From assembly GCF_001885585.1 (NCBI RefSeq), contig NZ_LSRP01000091.1, forward strand, positions 1 through 53,121: 53,121 nt of DNA, read 5' to 3'. Within the stretch, counting starts at the first letter, position 1. The number at the start of each line of letters is the position of its first letter. A model generated the notes under the pieces. It was not told the origin of the DNA. It ran no database searches and saw nothing but the letters and a program-made list of their open reading frames with translations. Positions 17,816-26,919 of the stretch are shown here, one piece after another. The DNA is from Pararhizobium antarcticum. GTDB lineage: Bacteria > Pseudomonadota > Alphaproteobacteria > Rhizobiales > Rhizobiaceae. Position numbers and translations under genes: made by a program.

Positions 17816-20182
17816 TTGGATGGCACGGCCCTGACATGTCTGACACTGTTCCTGCCGTTTCTCGGCGCGCTGCTCGCGCCCTGGCTGACGCGCCGGATGG
17901 GACACAATGCAGCCTGGGTGCTGGCGCTCGTTCCTGCGGCGATCTTCCTGCATTTTATCGGCTTTTCCGCTGAGGTCGCCGATGGCGGGATCGTTACGGG
18001 CGGCTATCGCTGGGTGCCGTCGCTGGATGTTGGCTTCTATTGGTTGATCGACGGTCTGTCGCTGACCTTCGCGCTTCTCATTTCCGGCATCGGCACGCTG
18101 ATCGTGCTCTATGCCGGCGGCTACCTGAAGGGCCATAAGCAGCAGGGACGGTTCCTGTCCTTTCTGCTGATGTTCATGGGCGCCATGCTCGGGCTCGTCA
18201 TCTCCGACAGTTTCCTGATGCTGTTCGTCTATTGGGAGCTGACGTCGATAACCTCCTTCCTGCTGATCGGTTTCGATCACACCCGCCAGGCTGCCCGGCG
18301 CGCGGCGCTGCAGGCGCTGGTGGTGACGGGCGGTGGCGGGCTGTTCCTGCTTGCCGGGCTGCTGCTGATCTGGAACATCACCGGCACGACGCAGTTTTCC
18401 ACGCTTTTTGCCATGGCGCCGCAACTCAAGGAAAGCCCGCTCTATCTGGCGGCTTTGTTGCTCGTTCTGGGCGGCGCGTTCACCAAGTCGGCGCAGTTTC
18501 CCTTCCATATCTGGTTGCCCAATGCCATGGAGGCGCCGACGCCGGTGTCGGCCTATCTGCACTCGGCGACCATGGTGAAGGCTGGCGTCTACCTTCTGAT
18601 GCGGCTCAATCCGGCCATGGGCGGCACGCCCGAATGGCAGACGATCCTGCCGGTCGTCGGCGGTACGACGCTGCTCATTGGTGCGCTGCTGGCGGTGCGC
18701 CAAACCGATCTGAAACTGATGCTCGCCTATACGACGATGGCCTCGCTCGGCCTGCTTGTGCTGCTGACGGGTTTCGGTTCGCCGCATGCGATCGAGGCGG
18801 CGGTCCTCTATCTCGTCGCCCATGCGCTGTTCAAGGGCGCTCTGTTCATGATCGCCGGCATCATCGACCATGAGACGGGAACGCGCGATATCCGCAAGCT
18901 TGGCGGTCTGCGACGGGCCATGCCGATCACCTTTGCAGCGGCCATTGCGGCGGCGCTCTCGATGGCCGGGCTGCCACCCTTCCTCGGCTTCCTGGCCAAG
19001 GAAGAAATCTATTATGCGCTCGGCCGGTTCGACGCCTGGTCTGTGGTCTTTGCGGCAATCGCCATCCTTGGCAATGCGCTGATGTTCGCCGTTGCCTTTG
19101 CCATCGCCCTCAAGCCGTTCCTCGGGGCAAAGGTCGAGACGCCGAAGCCTGCCCATGAGGGGCCGCTGCTGTTGTGGATCGGCCCTGCGGTTCTGTCACT
19201 GAAGGGGCTGGCCATGGCGGCGCTCGCCGGCCTGACACACCATCTGGTTTCCACGCCGATGGCGTCTGCCATTGCCGGAGAGCCACGTTTGGTGGAGATT
19301 TCGCTGGTGCCGCATCTCGGCGTGCCGCTTGGCCTGTCGGTGGTAACGGTGGTGCTCGGCGTTCTCATCTACCGCAACCTCGATCGTCTGCGCGCGCTGC
19401 TGGCCGGCGTGCTGGCGGATATCGGTTGGGGGCCGGATCGCGGCTTCGACCAGGCGATGCGCGGCCTGGTCGGTTTTTCCTTCCGGTTGACGCAGCGGTT
19501 GCAGACGGGTCGGTTCGACGACTACATGACCGTGACCTTCATCGCGCTGGCGGTGGTTCTGTTCGCCACGCCGTTCGTCTTCGGCGAGATGCCTCGCCCG
19601 CCGGTTTTCCCCAAAGACGTGCCCTGGCACGAACTGGCGATCATGGCGATTGCCGCCGTCGGACTCGTCACCGTGGTCCTGGCCAAGGACCGGCTGACGG
19701 CGATTGTTTCGCTCGGTATCCAGGGCTTTGCGGTGGCGGTGATCTTCCTGCTCTATGGCGCACCGGACCTGTCCTTCACGCAGTTCATGATCGAGACACT
19801 GGTGGTTGTGATCCTGGCTCTGGTGATGACGCGGCTCAAGGTTTACAAAACCGACCACCGGCCGTTCCGCCAGACGCTGCCGGATGCTACCATTGCGGCC
19901 GCCTGTGGTCTGGGCCTCTGCCTGCTGTTGCTGACGGTCACGCAGTCGCCCTTCGACACGACCCTGTCGGATTTCTTCAATCTCCATTCCCAGGCGATTG
20001 CCCATGGCGCCAATGTCGTCAACGTCATCATCGTCGATTTCCGCGGCACCGATACGCTGGGCGAGATCGCCGTCGTGATGATCGCGGCGCTCGCCATCCT
20101 GTCGCTGGTGCGGCTGCGGGCAGGGTCGATGACGACACGCATGGCCGACAATGATCCTGATGCCGGCGAGGGCAGTGCATGA
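17816..20182 (+). CDS. mrpA: Mrp-type Na+(K+)/H+ antiporter subunit A
   Basis: About 788 residues, the largest subunit of the Mrp/Pha/Mnh monovalent cation-proton antiporter. Roughly the first 500 residues are a complex I NuoL-like proton channel domain ([21 protein letters not shown] split by helices, ahead of the long run with [21 protein letters not shown] and KAGVYLLMR). The rest corresponds to the MrpA C-terminal part ([20 protein letters not shown]). There is no ATG near the conserved start; the TTG at 17816, preceded by GGAGGAGAAA, begins the natural N-terminus, while the frame opens at 17417 inside msrB antisense. It is the first gene of mrpABCDEFG and overlaps mrpB by 4 nt. The Pha version in rhizobia is linked to pH adaptation and K+ efflux. 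Confidence 0.92.
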   Translation: MDGTALTCLTLFLPFLGALLAPWLTRRMGHNAAWVLALVPAAIFLHFIGFSAEVADGGIVTGGYRWVPSLDVGFYWLIDGLSLTFALLISGIGTLIVLYAGGYLKGHKQQGRFLSFLLMFMGAMLGLVISDSFLMLFVYWELTSITSFLLIGFDHTRQAARRAALQALVVTGGGGLFLLAGLLLIWNITGTTQFSTLFAMAPQLKESPLYLAALLLVLGGAFTKSAQFPFHIWLPNAMEAPTPVSAYLHSATMVKAGVYLLMRLNPAMGGTPEWQTILPVVGGTTLLIGALLAVRQTDLKLMLAYTTMASLGLLVLLTGFGSPHAIEAAVLYLVAHALFKGALFMIAGIIDHETGTRDIRKLGGLRRAMPITFAAAIAAALSMAGLPPFLGFLAKEEIYYALGRFDAWSVVFAAIAILGNALMFAVAFAIALKPFLGAKVETPKPAHEGPLLLWIGPAVLSLKGLAMAALAGLTHHLVSTPMASAIAGEPRLVEISLVPHLGVPLGLSVVTVVLGVLIYRNLDRLRALLAGVLADIGWGPDRGFDQAMRGLVGFSFRLTQRLQTGRFDDYMTVTFIALAVVLFATPFVFGEMPRPPVFPKDVPWHELAIMAIAAVGLVTVVLAKDRLTAIVSLGIQGFAVAVIFLLYGAPDLSFTQFMIETLVVVILALVMTRLKVYKTDHRPFRQTLPDATIAAACGLGLCLLLLTVTQSPFDTTLSDFFNLHSQAIAHGANVVNVIIVDFRGTDTLGEIAVVMIAALAILSLVRLRAGSMTTRMADNDPDAGEGSA

Positions 20183-20598
20183 AGTCCCTGATCCTGCGCA
20201 CGGTGGCGCCTCTGCTGATCGCGCTGATGCTGATGTTTTCGATCTTCGTATTGCTGCGCGGCCACAACGAGCCGGGCGGCGGCTTCATCGGCGGTCTGAT
20301 CGCGGTTGCGGCGCTGGCGATCCACGGCATTGCCAATGGCGTCGAGACCGTGCGCCGGGCGATCGTCTTCGATCCGCTGGCCATTGCCGGTGCCGGCCTG
20401 TTGATGGCGACGCTGGCCGGACTGATCTCGCTGTGGATGCAGGTGCCGTTCATGACCGGGATCTGGATCGAGCCGAGCCTGCTGGGCCAGAAGGTGCCGC
20501 TGTCGAGCGTCATGCTGTTCGATACCGGAGTTTATCTGGTTGTCGTCGGCGCGCTGACCGGCGTGGTGCTGGCGCTCGAGGAAAGGGGAGAGGACTGA
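20179..20598 (+). CDS. mrpB: Mrp antiporter subunit B
   Basis: 139-residue membrane subunit with the MnhB signature: [20 protein letters not shown], then [15 protein letters not shown], followed by three more helices. It starts in the mrpA stop (ATGA) and its stop overlaps the mrpC ATG by one base, so translation of the whole operon is coupled. It is required for the assembled antiporter in characterised Mrp systems. Confidence 0.95.
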   Translation: MKSLILRTVAPLLIALMLMFSIFVLLRGHNEPGGGFIGGLIAVAALAIHGIANGVETVRRAIVFDPLAIAGAGLLMATLAGLISLWMQVPFMTGIWIEPSLLGQKVPLSSVMLFDTGVYLVVVGALTGVVLALEERGED

Positions 20599-20975
20599 TG
20601 GAACCGATCTTTGCCATCCTCGTCGGCCTGTTCTTCGCCGTTGCCGTCTATCTGCTGCTGTCGAAATTCATCATCCGGGTGCTGCTCGGCGTCGCCATCC
20701 TCGGCAATGCGGTCAATCTTTTGATCTTTGCCAGCGGTCGCATCCTGCGCGACGTGCCACCGGTGATCGGCGCCAGCCTCGACATGTCCGTCGGACCGAC
20801 CGCCAACCCCTTGCCGCAGGCGCTGATCCTGACGGCGATCGTGATTTCCTTTTCCTTCTTCTCGTTCCTGCTGGTTCTGTCCTGGCGCGCCTATCGCGTG
20901 CTGGAGACCGACAACACAGACGAGATGCGCGTTGCCGAGCCCGAAGGCGACGCGCCGCCGCCGCTCAGGTATTGA
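20598..20975 (+). CDS. mrpC: Mrp antiporter subunit C
   Basis: 125 residues, NuoK-like subunit with three membrane helices. RVLLGVAILGNAVNLLIF and the loop DPTANPLPQALILTAIVI-like segment (here GPTANPLPQALILTAIVIS) are typical of MnhC and NuoK. AGGGGAGAGG precedes the ATG at 20598, which overlaps the mrpB stop. Upstream in-frame sequence belongs to mrpB in another frame and is excluded. Confidence 0.94.
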   Translation: MEPIFAILVGLFFAVAVYLLLSKFIIRVLLGVAILGNAVNLLIFASGRILRDVPPVIGASLDMSVGPTANPLPQALILTAIVISFSFFSFLLVLSWRAYRVLETDNTDEMRVAEPEGDAPPPLRY

Positions 20976-20978
20976 CGC

Positions 20979-22565
20979 ATGGCCGTATCCTCTGTTCCCG
21001 TTGATCTTTCCGCAGCCATGGTGATGACGCCGACGGCGCTCGTCGACTGGCTGATCATCCTGCCGGTTGTCTGGTGCATCCTGGTGGGCGCCGCCCTCAT
21101 GCTGGTGCGTCGTCGGGTGCAGGCGCATGCCCGTCTGGCCATCCCGGCCCTGGCGTTGCTGGTGGTGATGAACGCCGGCCTGCTCTATCATGTGGCCGTG
21201 ACCGGTCCGGTGACCATGGTCATGGGCCGCTGGCTGCCGCCCTTCGGCGTCGCCTTCACGGTTGACCTGACGGGTGCGCTGTTTGCCCTGACGGCCGGCC
21301 TGGTCGCACTGGCCGGTTCGGTCGCAGCCCTCGACGACGTCAATGGCAGCGGTCGCCGCTATGGCTTCTATCCCTTCCTGATGCTGCTCATGGCCGGCGT
21401 CAACGGCGCCTTCCTGACGGGCGACCTCTTCAATCTCTATGTCTGGTTCGAGGTTCTGCTGATCTCCTCCTTCGGCCTGCTGGTGCTGGGCTCGGAGCGC
21501 CGGCAGATCGATGGCGCGGTCAAGTACGGCTTCCTCAACCTGATGGCGACGACGCTGTTCCTGATCGCCACCGGCCTGATCTATGGTGTCTTCGGAACGC
21601 TGAACATGGCGGACATCGCGATCAAGGTGCAGGCGGCGCCCGAGCGCGCACCGCTGATGACGCTGACGGCGCTGTTTGTTCTCGCCTTCGGCATGAAGGC
21701 GGCGGCCTTTCCGGTGAATTTCTGGCTGCCGGCCTCCTATCACACACCACGGCTGGTGGTGTCGGCGCTGTTTGCCGGGCTTTTGACCAAGGTCGGCATC
21801 TACGCGCTGATCCGTGTCTGCGGCATGCTGTTTCCGACATCGCTGGCTGCCCTGAGCCCGGTTCTGTCGACGATCGCCGTGCTGACCATGCTGACCGGCG
21901 TTTTCGGCGCCCTGGCGCAGACCGATCTTCGCCGGCTGCTCGGTTACCTCGTGATTGCCGGCATCGGGTCCATGCTGGCCGGCATTGCCATGGGCGGGCA
22001 GGGCGGTTTCGGCGGGGCGGTATTCTATGCGCTGCATTCGATCGTGGTGATGACGGCGCTCTATTTCGCGGCGGGGCTTGCCGCCCGGGCTGGCGGCACG
22101 GCGTCTCTGGCGGTGCTGGGCGGCATCTATCGCAGCCATCCGGGCCTTGCCGCGCTGTCGCTGATGCTGTTCTTCTCGGTCTCCGGCCTGCCGCCGTTTT
22201 CCGGATTCTGGCCGAAGGTAATGCTGGTGCGCACGGCGCTGGACGGCGGCGCCTTCGTGCTGGCGGCAAGCCTGCTGCTCGCCGGCTTCCTGACGACCAT
22301 CGCCACGGCGCGGATCTTCCTGCTCGCCTACTGGCGCCCGGCGACCGACGAGACACCGCCATTGGCCGTCGTGGCGCTGCCAGTATCGGTGCTTCTCCCG
22401 CTTGTCGGGTTGACGGCGCTGTCGCTCGGCATCGGCCTGTTCCCGGAGCCTCTGCTGGCGCTGGTGCGCGTCGCAGCCGAGGGCCTGGTGGCACCTGCCG
22501 ACTATATCGGTTCCGTCTTTCCCGACGGCTTTCCGGTCGCCATTCCGGGAGGTGCTGCGCCATGA
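20979..22565 (+). CDS. mrpD: Mrp antiporter subunit D
   Basis: 528 residues, NuoM/NuoN-like proton channel subunit. It has 12-14 predicted helices, FNLYVWFEVLLISSFGLLVL with the conserved essential Glu in helix 5, the lysine of AFGMKAAAFPVNFWLP, and PPFSGFWPK in a late loop. It begins 3 nt after mrpC and overlaps mrpE by 4 nt. No strong Shine-Dalgarno is present, so coupling to mrpC is likely. The ATG at 20979 was kept; a second Met 14 residues on is possible. Confidence 0.94.
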   Translation: MAVSSVPVDLSAAMVMTPTALVDWLIILPVVWCILVGAALMLVRRRVQAHARLAIPALALLVVMNAGLLYHVAVTGPVTMVMGRWLPPFGVAFTVDLTGALFALTAGLVALAGSVAALDDVNGSGRRYGFYPFLMLLMAGVNGAFLTGDLFNLYVWFEVLLISSFGLLVLGSERRQIDGAVKYGFLNLMATTLFLIATGLIYGVFGTLNMADIAIKVQAAPERAPLMTLTALFVLAFGMKAAAFPVNFWLPASYHTPRLVVSALFAGLLTKVGIYALIRVCGMLFPTSLAALSPVLSTIAVLTMLTGVFGALAQTDLRRLLGYLVIAGIGSMLAGIAMGGQGGFGGAVFYALHSIVVMTALYFAAGLAARAGGTASLAVLGGIYRSHPGLAALSLMLFFSVSGLPPFSGFWPKVMLVRTALDGGAFVLAASLLLAGFLTTIATARIFLLAYWRPATDETPPLAVVALPVSVLLPLVGLTALSLGIGLFPEPLLALVRVAAEGLVAPADYIGSVFPDGFPVAIPGGAAP

Positions 22566-23038
22566 AACACCTGAACATCCTCCTTGCGATGACAGTCGTC
22601 TGGTCTGCCATGACCGGCAGCCTGTCGCCTCTCAACCTGTTGCTGGGCGTCGCCGTCAGTGCCCTGTCGCTGTGGCTGGTGCGCGAGCAGGTCGATGCCA
22701 CCGCGTCGAAGGTGCGGCCGCTCAGGTTCCTGCTGCTCTGCGGCCTGTTCTTCAGGGAACTGGCGCTGTCGGCAATCAAGGTCGCTGTCCTCGTCGTCCA
22801 GCCGAAGATGCGGCTGAAGCCCGGCATATTTGCCTTTCCGCTGAGCCTGACGCGTGATTTCGAAATCACCCTTCTGGCCAATCTGATCACGCTGACGCCG
22901 GGCACGCTGTCGGTCGATGTCTCCGCTGACCGGCGCCTGCTCTATGTGCATGCGCTCGATTGTTCCGATCCGGCCGCTGCCAAGCGCGACATCGCCAACG
23001 GCTTCGAGCGGCGCATCAGGGAGGCCTTCCCGCTATGA
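22562..23038 (+). CDS. mrpE: Mrp antiporter subunit E
   Basis: 158 residues of MnhE type: two N-terminal helices, then [31 protein letters not shown], in which [11 protein letters not shown] is the family hallmark, and a cytoplasmic C-terminal domain. Four-nt overlaps join it to mrpD and mrpF. It has no counterpart in complex I. Confidence 0.94.
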   Translation: MKHLNILLAMTVVWSAMTGSLSPLNLLLGVAVSALSLWLVREQVDATASKVRPLRFLLLCGLFFRELALSAIKVAVLVVQPKMRLKPGIFAFPLSLTRDFEITLLANLITLTPGTLSVDVSADRRLLYVHALDCSDPAAAKRDIANGFERRIREAFPL

Positions 23039-23415
23039 CACCGGACGATCTCATCCACGCGACAACGACATTTGCGCTCCTGGTCCTGTCGCTGGCCCTG
23101 GCGCTGACCGTCTGGCGCATCCGGCGCGGCCCGTCTTTGGCCGACAGGGTGCTGGGCCTCGACATGCTGGTGGCGATCGCCATCGGCTTCATCGCCACGA
23201 TTGCCATACGGACGGGTTTCAATCTCTACATCGACATCGCGATTGCGCTGGGTCTCGTCGGTTTTCTGGCAACCGTCGCCTTTGCCCGGTTCATCCTGGC
23301 GCGCGGCCTGTCGCCGGAACGACCGCAGACGGCACCCGCAACGACCGGAGCTCGGCAGCCCAAACACGGCAAGGCCAGACAGGCAGCGCGACGCAAGCGC
23401 AGGGGAGAACGCTGA
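23035..23415 (+). CDS. mrpF: Mrp antiporter subunit F
   Basis: 126 residues with three helices and the MnhF motif [18 protein letters not shown] (conserved DR). The C-terminal 35 residues are an unusual, very basic, Ala/Arg/Lys-rich tail ([15 protein letters not shown] at the end), longer than many MrpF proteins. The ATG at 23035 lies in the mrpE stop (ATGA); the frame extends upstream only through mrpE sequence. Confidence 0.92.
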   Translation: MTPDDLIHATTTFALLVLSLALALTVWRIRRGPSLADRVLGLDMLVAIAIGFIATIAIRTGFNLYIDIAIALGLVGFLATVAFARFILARGLSPERPQTAPATTGARQPKHGKARQAARRKRRGER

Positions 23416-23789
23416 TGGAAGCGATGATGGGCGCGGAACCGGTCGGCATGGCCGTTGCCGTGATCGTGATTGTGCTTCTGGTGGCCGGCTCGCTGTTCAG
23501 CCTGCTTGCGGCGCTCGGGCTGGTGCGCTTTCCCGATGTCTACACCCGCATGCACTCCGCCTCAAAGGCCGGCACGATCGGCTCGGGCCTGTTGCTGCTT
23601 GCGGCGGGGATCCATGCCCTGGACGGCGCCATTCTGCTCCGGGCCATTGCCGGGTTCTTCTTCTTCCTGCTGACCGCGCCGGTTGCGGCGCATCTTCTCG
23701 CCAAGGCCGCGCATCAGGCCGGCGAGCGGCTTCACCCCGTCTCCGTGATCGACCAGATGCCGCAGGACAAAACCGGCAGTGCCGGCTGA
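23415..23789 (+). CDS. mrpG: Mrp antiporter subunit G
   Basis: 124 residues of MnhG type: three helices with [21 protein letters not shown], the family's strongest motif, after the first one. It overlaps the mrpF stop by one base, and GGGGAGA lies about 7 nt upstream. It is the last gene of the operon, followed by about 500 bp of non-coding sequence before mucR. Confidence 0.94.
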   Translation: MEAMMGAEPVGMAVAVIVIVLLVAGSLFSLLAALGLVRFPDVYTRMHSASKAGTIGSGLLLLAAGIHALDGAILLRAIAGFFFFLLTAPVAAHLLAKAAHQAGERLHPVSVIDQMPQDKTGSAG

Positions 23790-24296
23790 AAACCCTGCAA
23801 CAATGGGGCACGGTCGCTGCCGTCGCCCTGGCGCAGACCTGCCTGCAAATACGTCAATTGCCCGTGTTCCCGGCACCGGATCGCGAACGTAACGTAGTGT
23901 TTCCGATATCGTCGATTTTCAGCGCACATTTCAATATGATTGCGACAGATGGCGCACAAATTATGATTGGACTTTTCGGGCATCAATGTTATTCGAGTAA
24001 CGGCAAAGTGTCGCTTGCAATATTACTTCCGACTGAGATTCCAGTAAAGGTTGTGGATAGTGGTCGTTGCTTTGGAGCGCCAGGCTTGCTTGCCCGTTGG
24101 CAACAGCTTTCGCATCAGGGGATTGAGGTTTTTTGCCAGATTGCTGACGCGTTTCATAGGTTGTGCTTCCGCCATGCATGGCGGTTCGTCGTCCGTATGG
24201 AGATGCCCGTTTCGTGACGCTTTCGAACAGGTTCTTGTTGCGCCGGGAAACCTTCGTTTCGGGCGCGTTTATGATATTCTATAGGAGAAATGAAGA
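23790..24296. other. AT-richer intergenic region upstream of mucR
   Basis: 507 bp with lower GC than its surroundings and no credible gene. MucR/Ros regulators bind AT-rich tracts with T-A steps and commonly repress their own promoter, so the 23880-24290 part is the expected autoregulatory region. An AGGAG ribosome site lies just before the mucR ATG. Confidence 0.5.
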
Positions 24297-24728
24297 ATGA
24301 CGGATCCAATGCCCGGCGCGAGCCATGATCTGCTGGTGGAACTCACCGCCGAGATCGTCGCTGCTTATGTCAGCAATCATGTTGTGCCGGTTGCCGAGCT
24401 TTCGACCCTGATCACCGACGTGCATGCCGCCCTCAACAACACCAGCAGCCCTGTGCCGGTTGCCGTGATTGTCGAAAAGCCGAAGCCGGCTGTTTCGGTG
24501 CGCAAGTCGGTCCAGGACGACCAGATCACCTGCCTGGAATGCGGCGGTACCTTCAAGTCGCTGAAGCGCCACCTGATGACGCACCACAGCCTGTCGCCGG
24601 AAGACTATCGCGAAAAATGGGACCTGCAGTCCGATTACCCGATGGTCGCGCCGGCCTATGCCGAAGCGCGCTCGCGCCTCGCCAAGGAAATGGGCCTCGG
24701 CCAGCGCCGCAAGCGCCGCGTCAAGTAA
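24297..24728 (+). CDS. mucR: MucR/Ros family zinc-finger transcriptional regulator
   Basis: 143 residues. The N-terminal half (about 1-60) has the oligomerisation region of MucR ([16 protein letters not shown]). The C-terminal half has the prokaryotic Cys2His2 finger: Cys79, Cys82, His92 and His96/97 in [19 protein letters not shown], followed by the conserved SPEDYREKW and [20 protein letters not shown]. In rhizobia MucR controls exopolysaccharide, motility and virulence genes as a nucleoid-associated-like repressor that also acts on itself. A hairpin terminator follows. From memory, sinorhizobial mucR also follows a pha-type antiporter cluster, so this end of the operon looks ancestral. Confidence 0.94.
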   Translation: MTDPMPGASHDLLVELTAEIVAAYVSNHVVPVAELSTLITDVHAALNNTSSPVPVAVIVEKPKPAVSVRKSVQDDQITCLECGGTFKSLKRHLMTHHSLSPEDYREKWDLQSDYPMVAPAYAEARSRLAKEMGLGQRRKRRVK

Positions 24729-24755
24729 GCCTTCGGCTTGTGCCACATTGTTGCA

Positions 24756-24786
24756 AAGGGCCGGCGTGATCATCACGCCGGCCCTT
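24756..24786 (+). terminator. Strong hairpin terminator after mucR
   Basis: AAGGGCCGGCGTGAT (24756-24770) is a perfect 15-bp inverted repeat with ATCACGCCGGCCCTT (24772-24786) around a single base. It lies 28 bp after the mucR stop. The T tract is weak (TTAATCTTT). Confidence 0.75.
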
Positions 24787-24797
24787 AATCTTTGTGG

Positions 24798-24812
24798 GCA
24801 GAGGAAAAAATA
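24798..24812 (+). repeat. 15-bp direct repeat, left end of the AT-rich islet
   Basis: GCAGAGGAAAAAATA occurs here and again exactly at 26920-26934, bracketing the low-GC segment. It may be an attachment site, a target duplication or the product of a recombination between short homologies. Confidence 0.6.
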
Positions 24813-24930
24813 TGCAGTTGTAGAGTTGGCGTGACGGACAACAATCCTGTGGTGATTCGTGCGTGACAGGTCGGTATCTGACATTTTGAGAATCTGTTAT
24901 CCTCCCGCGAAAAGCGGCGGGGTGGGTAAC

Positions 24931-25821
24931 GTGAAGCGCGTCAATCTTCTGGAATATTTTGAACTGGCCGAGGCTCTTGCGAAAGCAAGGCAGGCGACGT
25001 CGGTCGATACGTCAAAAGGCGGTTCAATTTACATCTCGCTTTGGGCGCTTCCCCCAAAGCTGTCGGCGTTCATTGCAGAAGATAATGGGTTCGGCACCTG
25101 CAAGCATGCGGCCGCCGATCTCGCTGGCACAATCAGTAGCTGGATTTCGGCTAATGTTATGCCGAACGATACGTTTTCGCCGGACCTTTTCGAAAAGGAC
25201 TTCAGTAGCTGGCAATACAGCGAGATACCGCGAAAGATCGATTCGTTTCGGAGTGTTTTCGAAGCTGAAAGCCATGATGTTGATGTTTACTCTGTAGGGC
25301 AAATCGCGATCTACAAAACGCAGGCGCTTGTTTCGAACGCTTCTCATGTGATCCCGGACGAAATTCGCTCTGAGATGCCCGAAGAGGCTATCAAAGAGTT
25401 TGATGATGCGGGCCGCTGTCTCGCCTTCGACCTGCCCACTGCTTGCGGGTTTCATGCGCTAAGGGCGACGGAGTTGGTAATCGACGCCTACCTTAAAGAC
25501 TTCGGCGTCACTAAGAGTATGAAGAGCTGGAACGATTTCATTAAGGCGGTCCAAGACCTTATAGAGGCGAAAAACAAAGAGCCGAAACCTTCTCAGAAGG
25601 TCGGTGCGATGCTTGATAGGATGAGGTCGCTGGACAGGAACCCTCTAATGCACCCGCGCGATGCTCTTGACGCCGTTGGCGCCAATCATCTCTTTAGCTT
25701 AAGCGCCATAACCGTGGCTGAGATGATAAAGGACGCTCGCAGAATAAAAGCAGCGAATGTTGTGCCTTTGCTGGCTGCAAATGCAGGGAGTGATTTAGTC
25801 AATGAGCAAGCAGCCGAATGA
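24931..25821 (+). CDS. HEPN-like protein of unknown function
   Basis: About 296 residues, more AT-rich in codon use than its neighbours. The N-terminal part (about 1-150) has no recognised family. The C-terminal helical part contains GFHALRATELVIDAYLKDFG and then RNPLMHPRD, i.e. Arg236-Asn-x3-His241. This matches the R-(polar)-x(4-6)-H motif of HEPN RNases found in toxins and abortive-infection proteins. The start is uncertain: GTG at 24931 (after GGGGTGGGTAAC) is preferred over a GTG at 24859. A 46-aa ORF begins 20 nt inside its 3' end. It lies in a segment bounded by a 15-bp direct repeat. I infer a possible toxin or defence role; the HEPN call is from the motif only. Confidence 0.6.
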   Translation: MKRVNLLEYFELAEALAKARQATSVDTSKGGSIYISLWALPPKLSAFIAEDNGFGTCKHAAADLAGTISSWISANVMPNDTFSPDLFEKDFSSWQYSEIPRKIDSFRSVFEAESHDVDVYSVGQIAIYKTQALVSNASHVIPDEIRSEMPEEAIKEFDDAGRCLAFDLPTACGFHALRATELVIDAYLKDFGVTKSMKSWNDFIKAVQDLIEAKNKEPKPSQKVGAMLDRMRSLDRNPLMHPRDALDAVGANHLFSLSAITVAEMIKDARRIKAANVVPLLAANAGSDLVNEQAAE

Positions 25822-25942
25822 CGAGATTGATGAAAAGAAGGGTGACGAGGTTCTTCGGCGTATGTTGAAGACGCCGCCGGAACCGAAAACCCCTCCCAAG
25901 CCGAAGTCTGGGAAGGTCGATAAGGAACCTAGCAACGAGTAA
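25802..25942 (+). CDS. 46-aa charged proline-rich ORF coupled to the HEPN-like gene
   Basis: It starts MSKQPNDEIDEKKGD and continues with DEVLRRMLKTPPEPK and PPKPK. The pattern of an acidic start, LRRML-TPP and a Pro/Lys tail recurs, from memory, in small uncharacterised proteins of alphaproteobacteria. It overlaps the end of the HEPN-like gene by 20 nt, so it should be translated with it. It could be an antitoxin or partner, but its size and low complexity allow no functional claim. It ends 10 bp from the convergent GIY-YIG gene. Confidence 0.55.
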   Translation: MSKQPNDEIDEKKGDEVLRRMLKTPPEPKTPPKPKSGKVDKEPSNE

Positions 25943-25952
25943 TCAGTTATGA

Positions 25953-26333
25953 TTATTGATCGTTACAGGGAGTTCTCATATGTCTTCTGAGATCGGTTTC
26001 TATCCCCTCACGCAGGGACAAATGGCCGGGGACGTGCAAAGTGCAGAAGTGGGTAGCGCCAGCGGCGCAAATGCTTCGCCATTTATGATGAAGAGCCAAG
26101 TTAGTGGTCAAACGTTGATTGAAGTTTTCCGTTTCGCCAATATACAGGGCATCCCAATTGCCGTTGATCGCCAGTTTGCAGGCGACGTAGACTCCAGGCT
26201 TTTCGAAGTAAACGACACCAATGGGGTCGAGTTGAAACGCATATATCGTCCCGCTTTGACCTCTCCAATTAACGATAATTGGGGATGCAGGGTTCGCTAC
26301 AGGACGCTTCGGTAGTTCGGGTAGTCGAGCCAT
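25953..26333 (-). CDS. Stand-alone GIY-YIG domain protein
   Basis: 126 residues with the GIY-YIG nuclease landmarks: GVY (47-49), YIG (64-66) followed by ETENFNQRL with Arg74, a helix containing RHM preceded by IETDL (Glu112, the expected metal ligand) and a terminal TPCN (Asn124). It lacks any DNA-binding or other domain. Such minimal GIY-YIG proteins are often annotated as hypothetical nucleases. It is convergent with the HEPN-like pair, 10 bp apart, inside the repeat-bounded AT-rich segment. The ATG at 26333 sits just past the 72-nt cruciform (26356-26427), which is therefore in its upstream region. Activity is inferred from motif conservation only. Confidence 0.72.
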   Translation of the reverse strand: MARLPELPKRPVANPASPIIVNWRGQSGTIYAFQLDPIGVVYFEKPGVYVACKLAINGNWDALYIGETENFNQRLTTNLALHHKWRSICAAGATHFCTLHVPGHLSLREGIETDLRRHMRTPCNDQ

Positions 26334-26355
26334 ATAAAAAAGTCCTTATGTGTTG

Positions 26356-26427
26356 CCACAGGACGGCTTGACGACTCTGCCCACGGGCTTAAAGTCTGAA
26401 ATGCGTTCATATCGAGCCGTCCTATGG
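26356..26427. repeat. 72-nt inverted repeat (cruciform/hairpin) with nested stem
   Basis: CCACAGGACGGCTTGA (26356-26371) pairs with TCGAGCCGTCCTATGG (26412-26427) at 15 of 16 positions, including one G-T. The interior holds GACT/AGTC and GCCC-AC-GGGC stems. No terminator T run follows. It is not a tRNA. It may be an RNA or a relic of a mobile-element end. Confidence 0.6.
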
Positions 26428-26483
26428 CTTGGTTACGTTGACGGCAGCGAATCGTAAGTTCGCTGCCGTTTCCAATTGGGCGC

Positions 26484-26880
26484 TTAGAGAACGATTACGG
26501 CAAGGGGTGTTTGCCAAATGCCCGCAATTCAAAGGCGAGTATTCTGCTTCTTCCACAGGCGCAGCAGCTTGCCCAGCTAATGCGCGCGCGCCTTCGTTCG
26601 TCCGCCGAAATGCGAGGCGCTTGCCACCGGTACCAGCAATAAGGTCTTCGGCGCGCTCTGCATCTGTAATCTTAAGAGCCGTGTGGCGGTTATAACGGAA
26701 GTTAAATCCGGTGGATAATGTTGAAGATGCGCTTCATCGCAATGCTGATAAACGCCGATCATGCAATGAGGGCAGATCGGGCCGTTCGGCCAATGTTCCG
26801 GCTCACGGTGTTCACGGTCTTTTCGGCGTCTGTGTGGATGGCACTTGTCGTCTCGAACACCGCGTTTCGTCTCCACAGCG
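26484..26880 (-). pseudogene. IS1595-family transposase remnant, internally deleted and frameshifted
   Basis: Read leftward, HWPNGPICPHC is the N-terminal zinc ribbon of IS1595-type transposases. It passes directly into GVYQHCDEAHLQHY, which normally lies near the C-terminus, so about two thirds of the protein, including the DDE catalytic core, is missing. A one-base shift follows, after which the frame continues FNFRYNRHTALKITDAERA and GGKRLAFRR, the family's C-terminal signature, to a stop at 26484. It is non-functional. It marks past transposition inside the AT-rich islet. Terminal inverted repeats were not identified. Confidence 0.75.
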
Positions 26881-26919
26881 ATCTACAAAGCAAAAACCAA
26901 CTCAACGCGTTGAGTATGT

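Noticed and set aside
26356..26427. tRNA gene
   Set aside because: The length is right, but pairing is one long stem with nested short stems, without D-, anticodon- and T-arms in the correct order.
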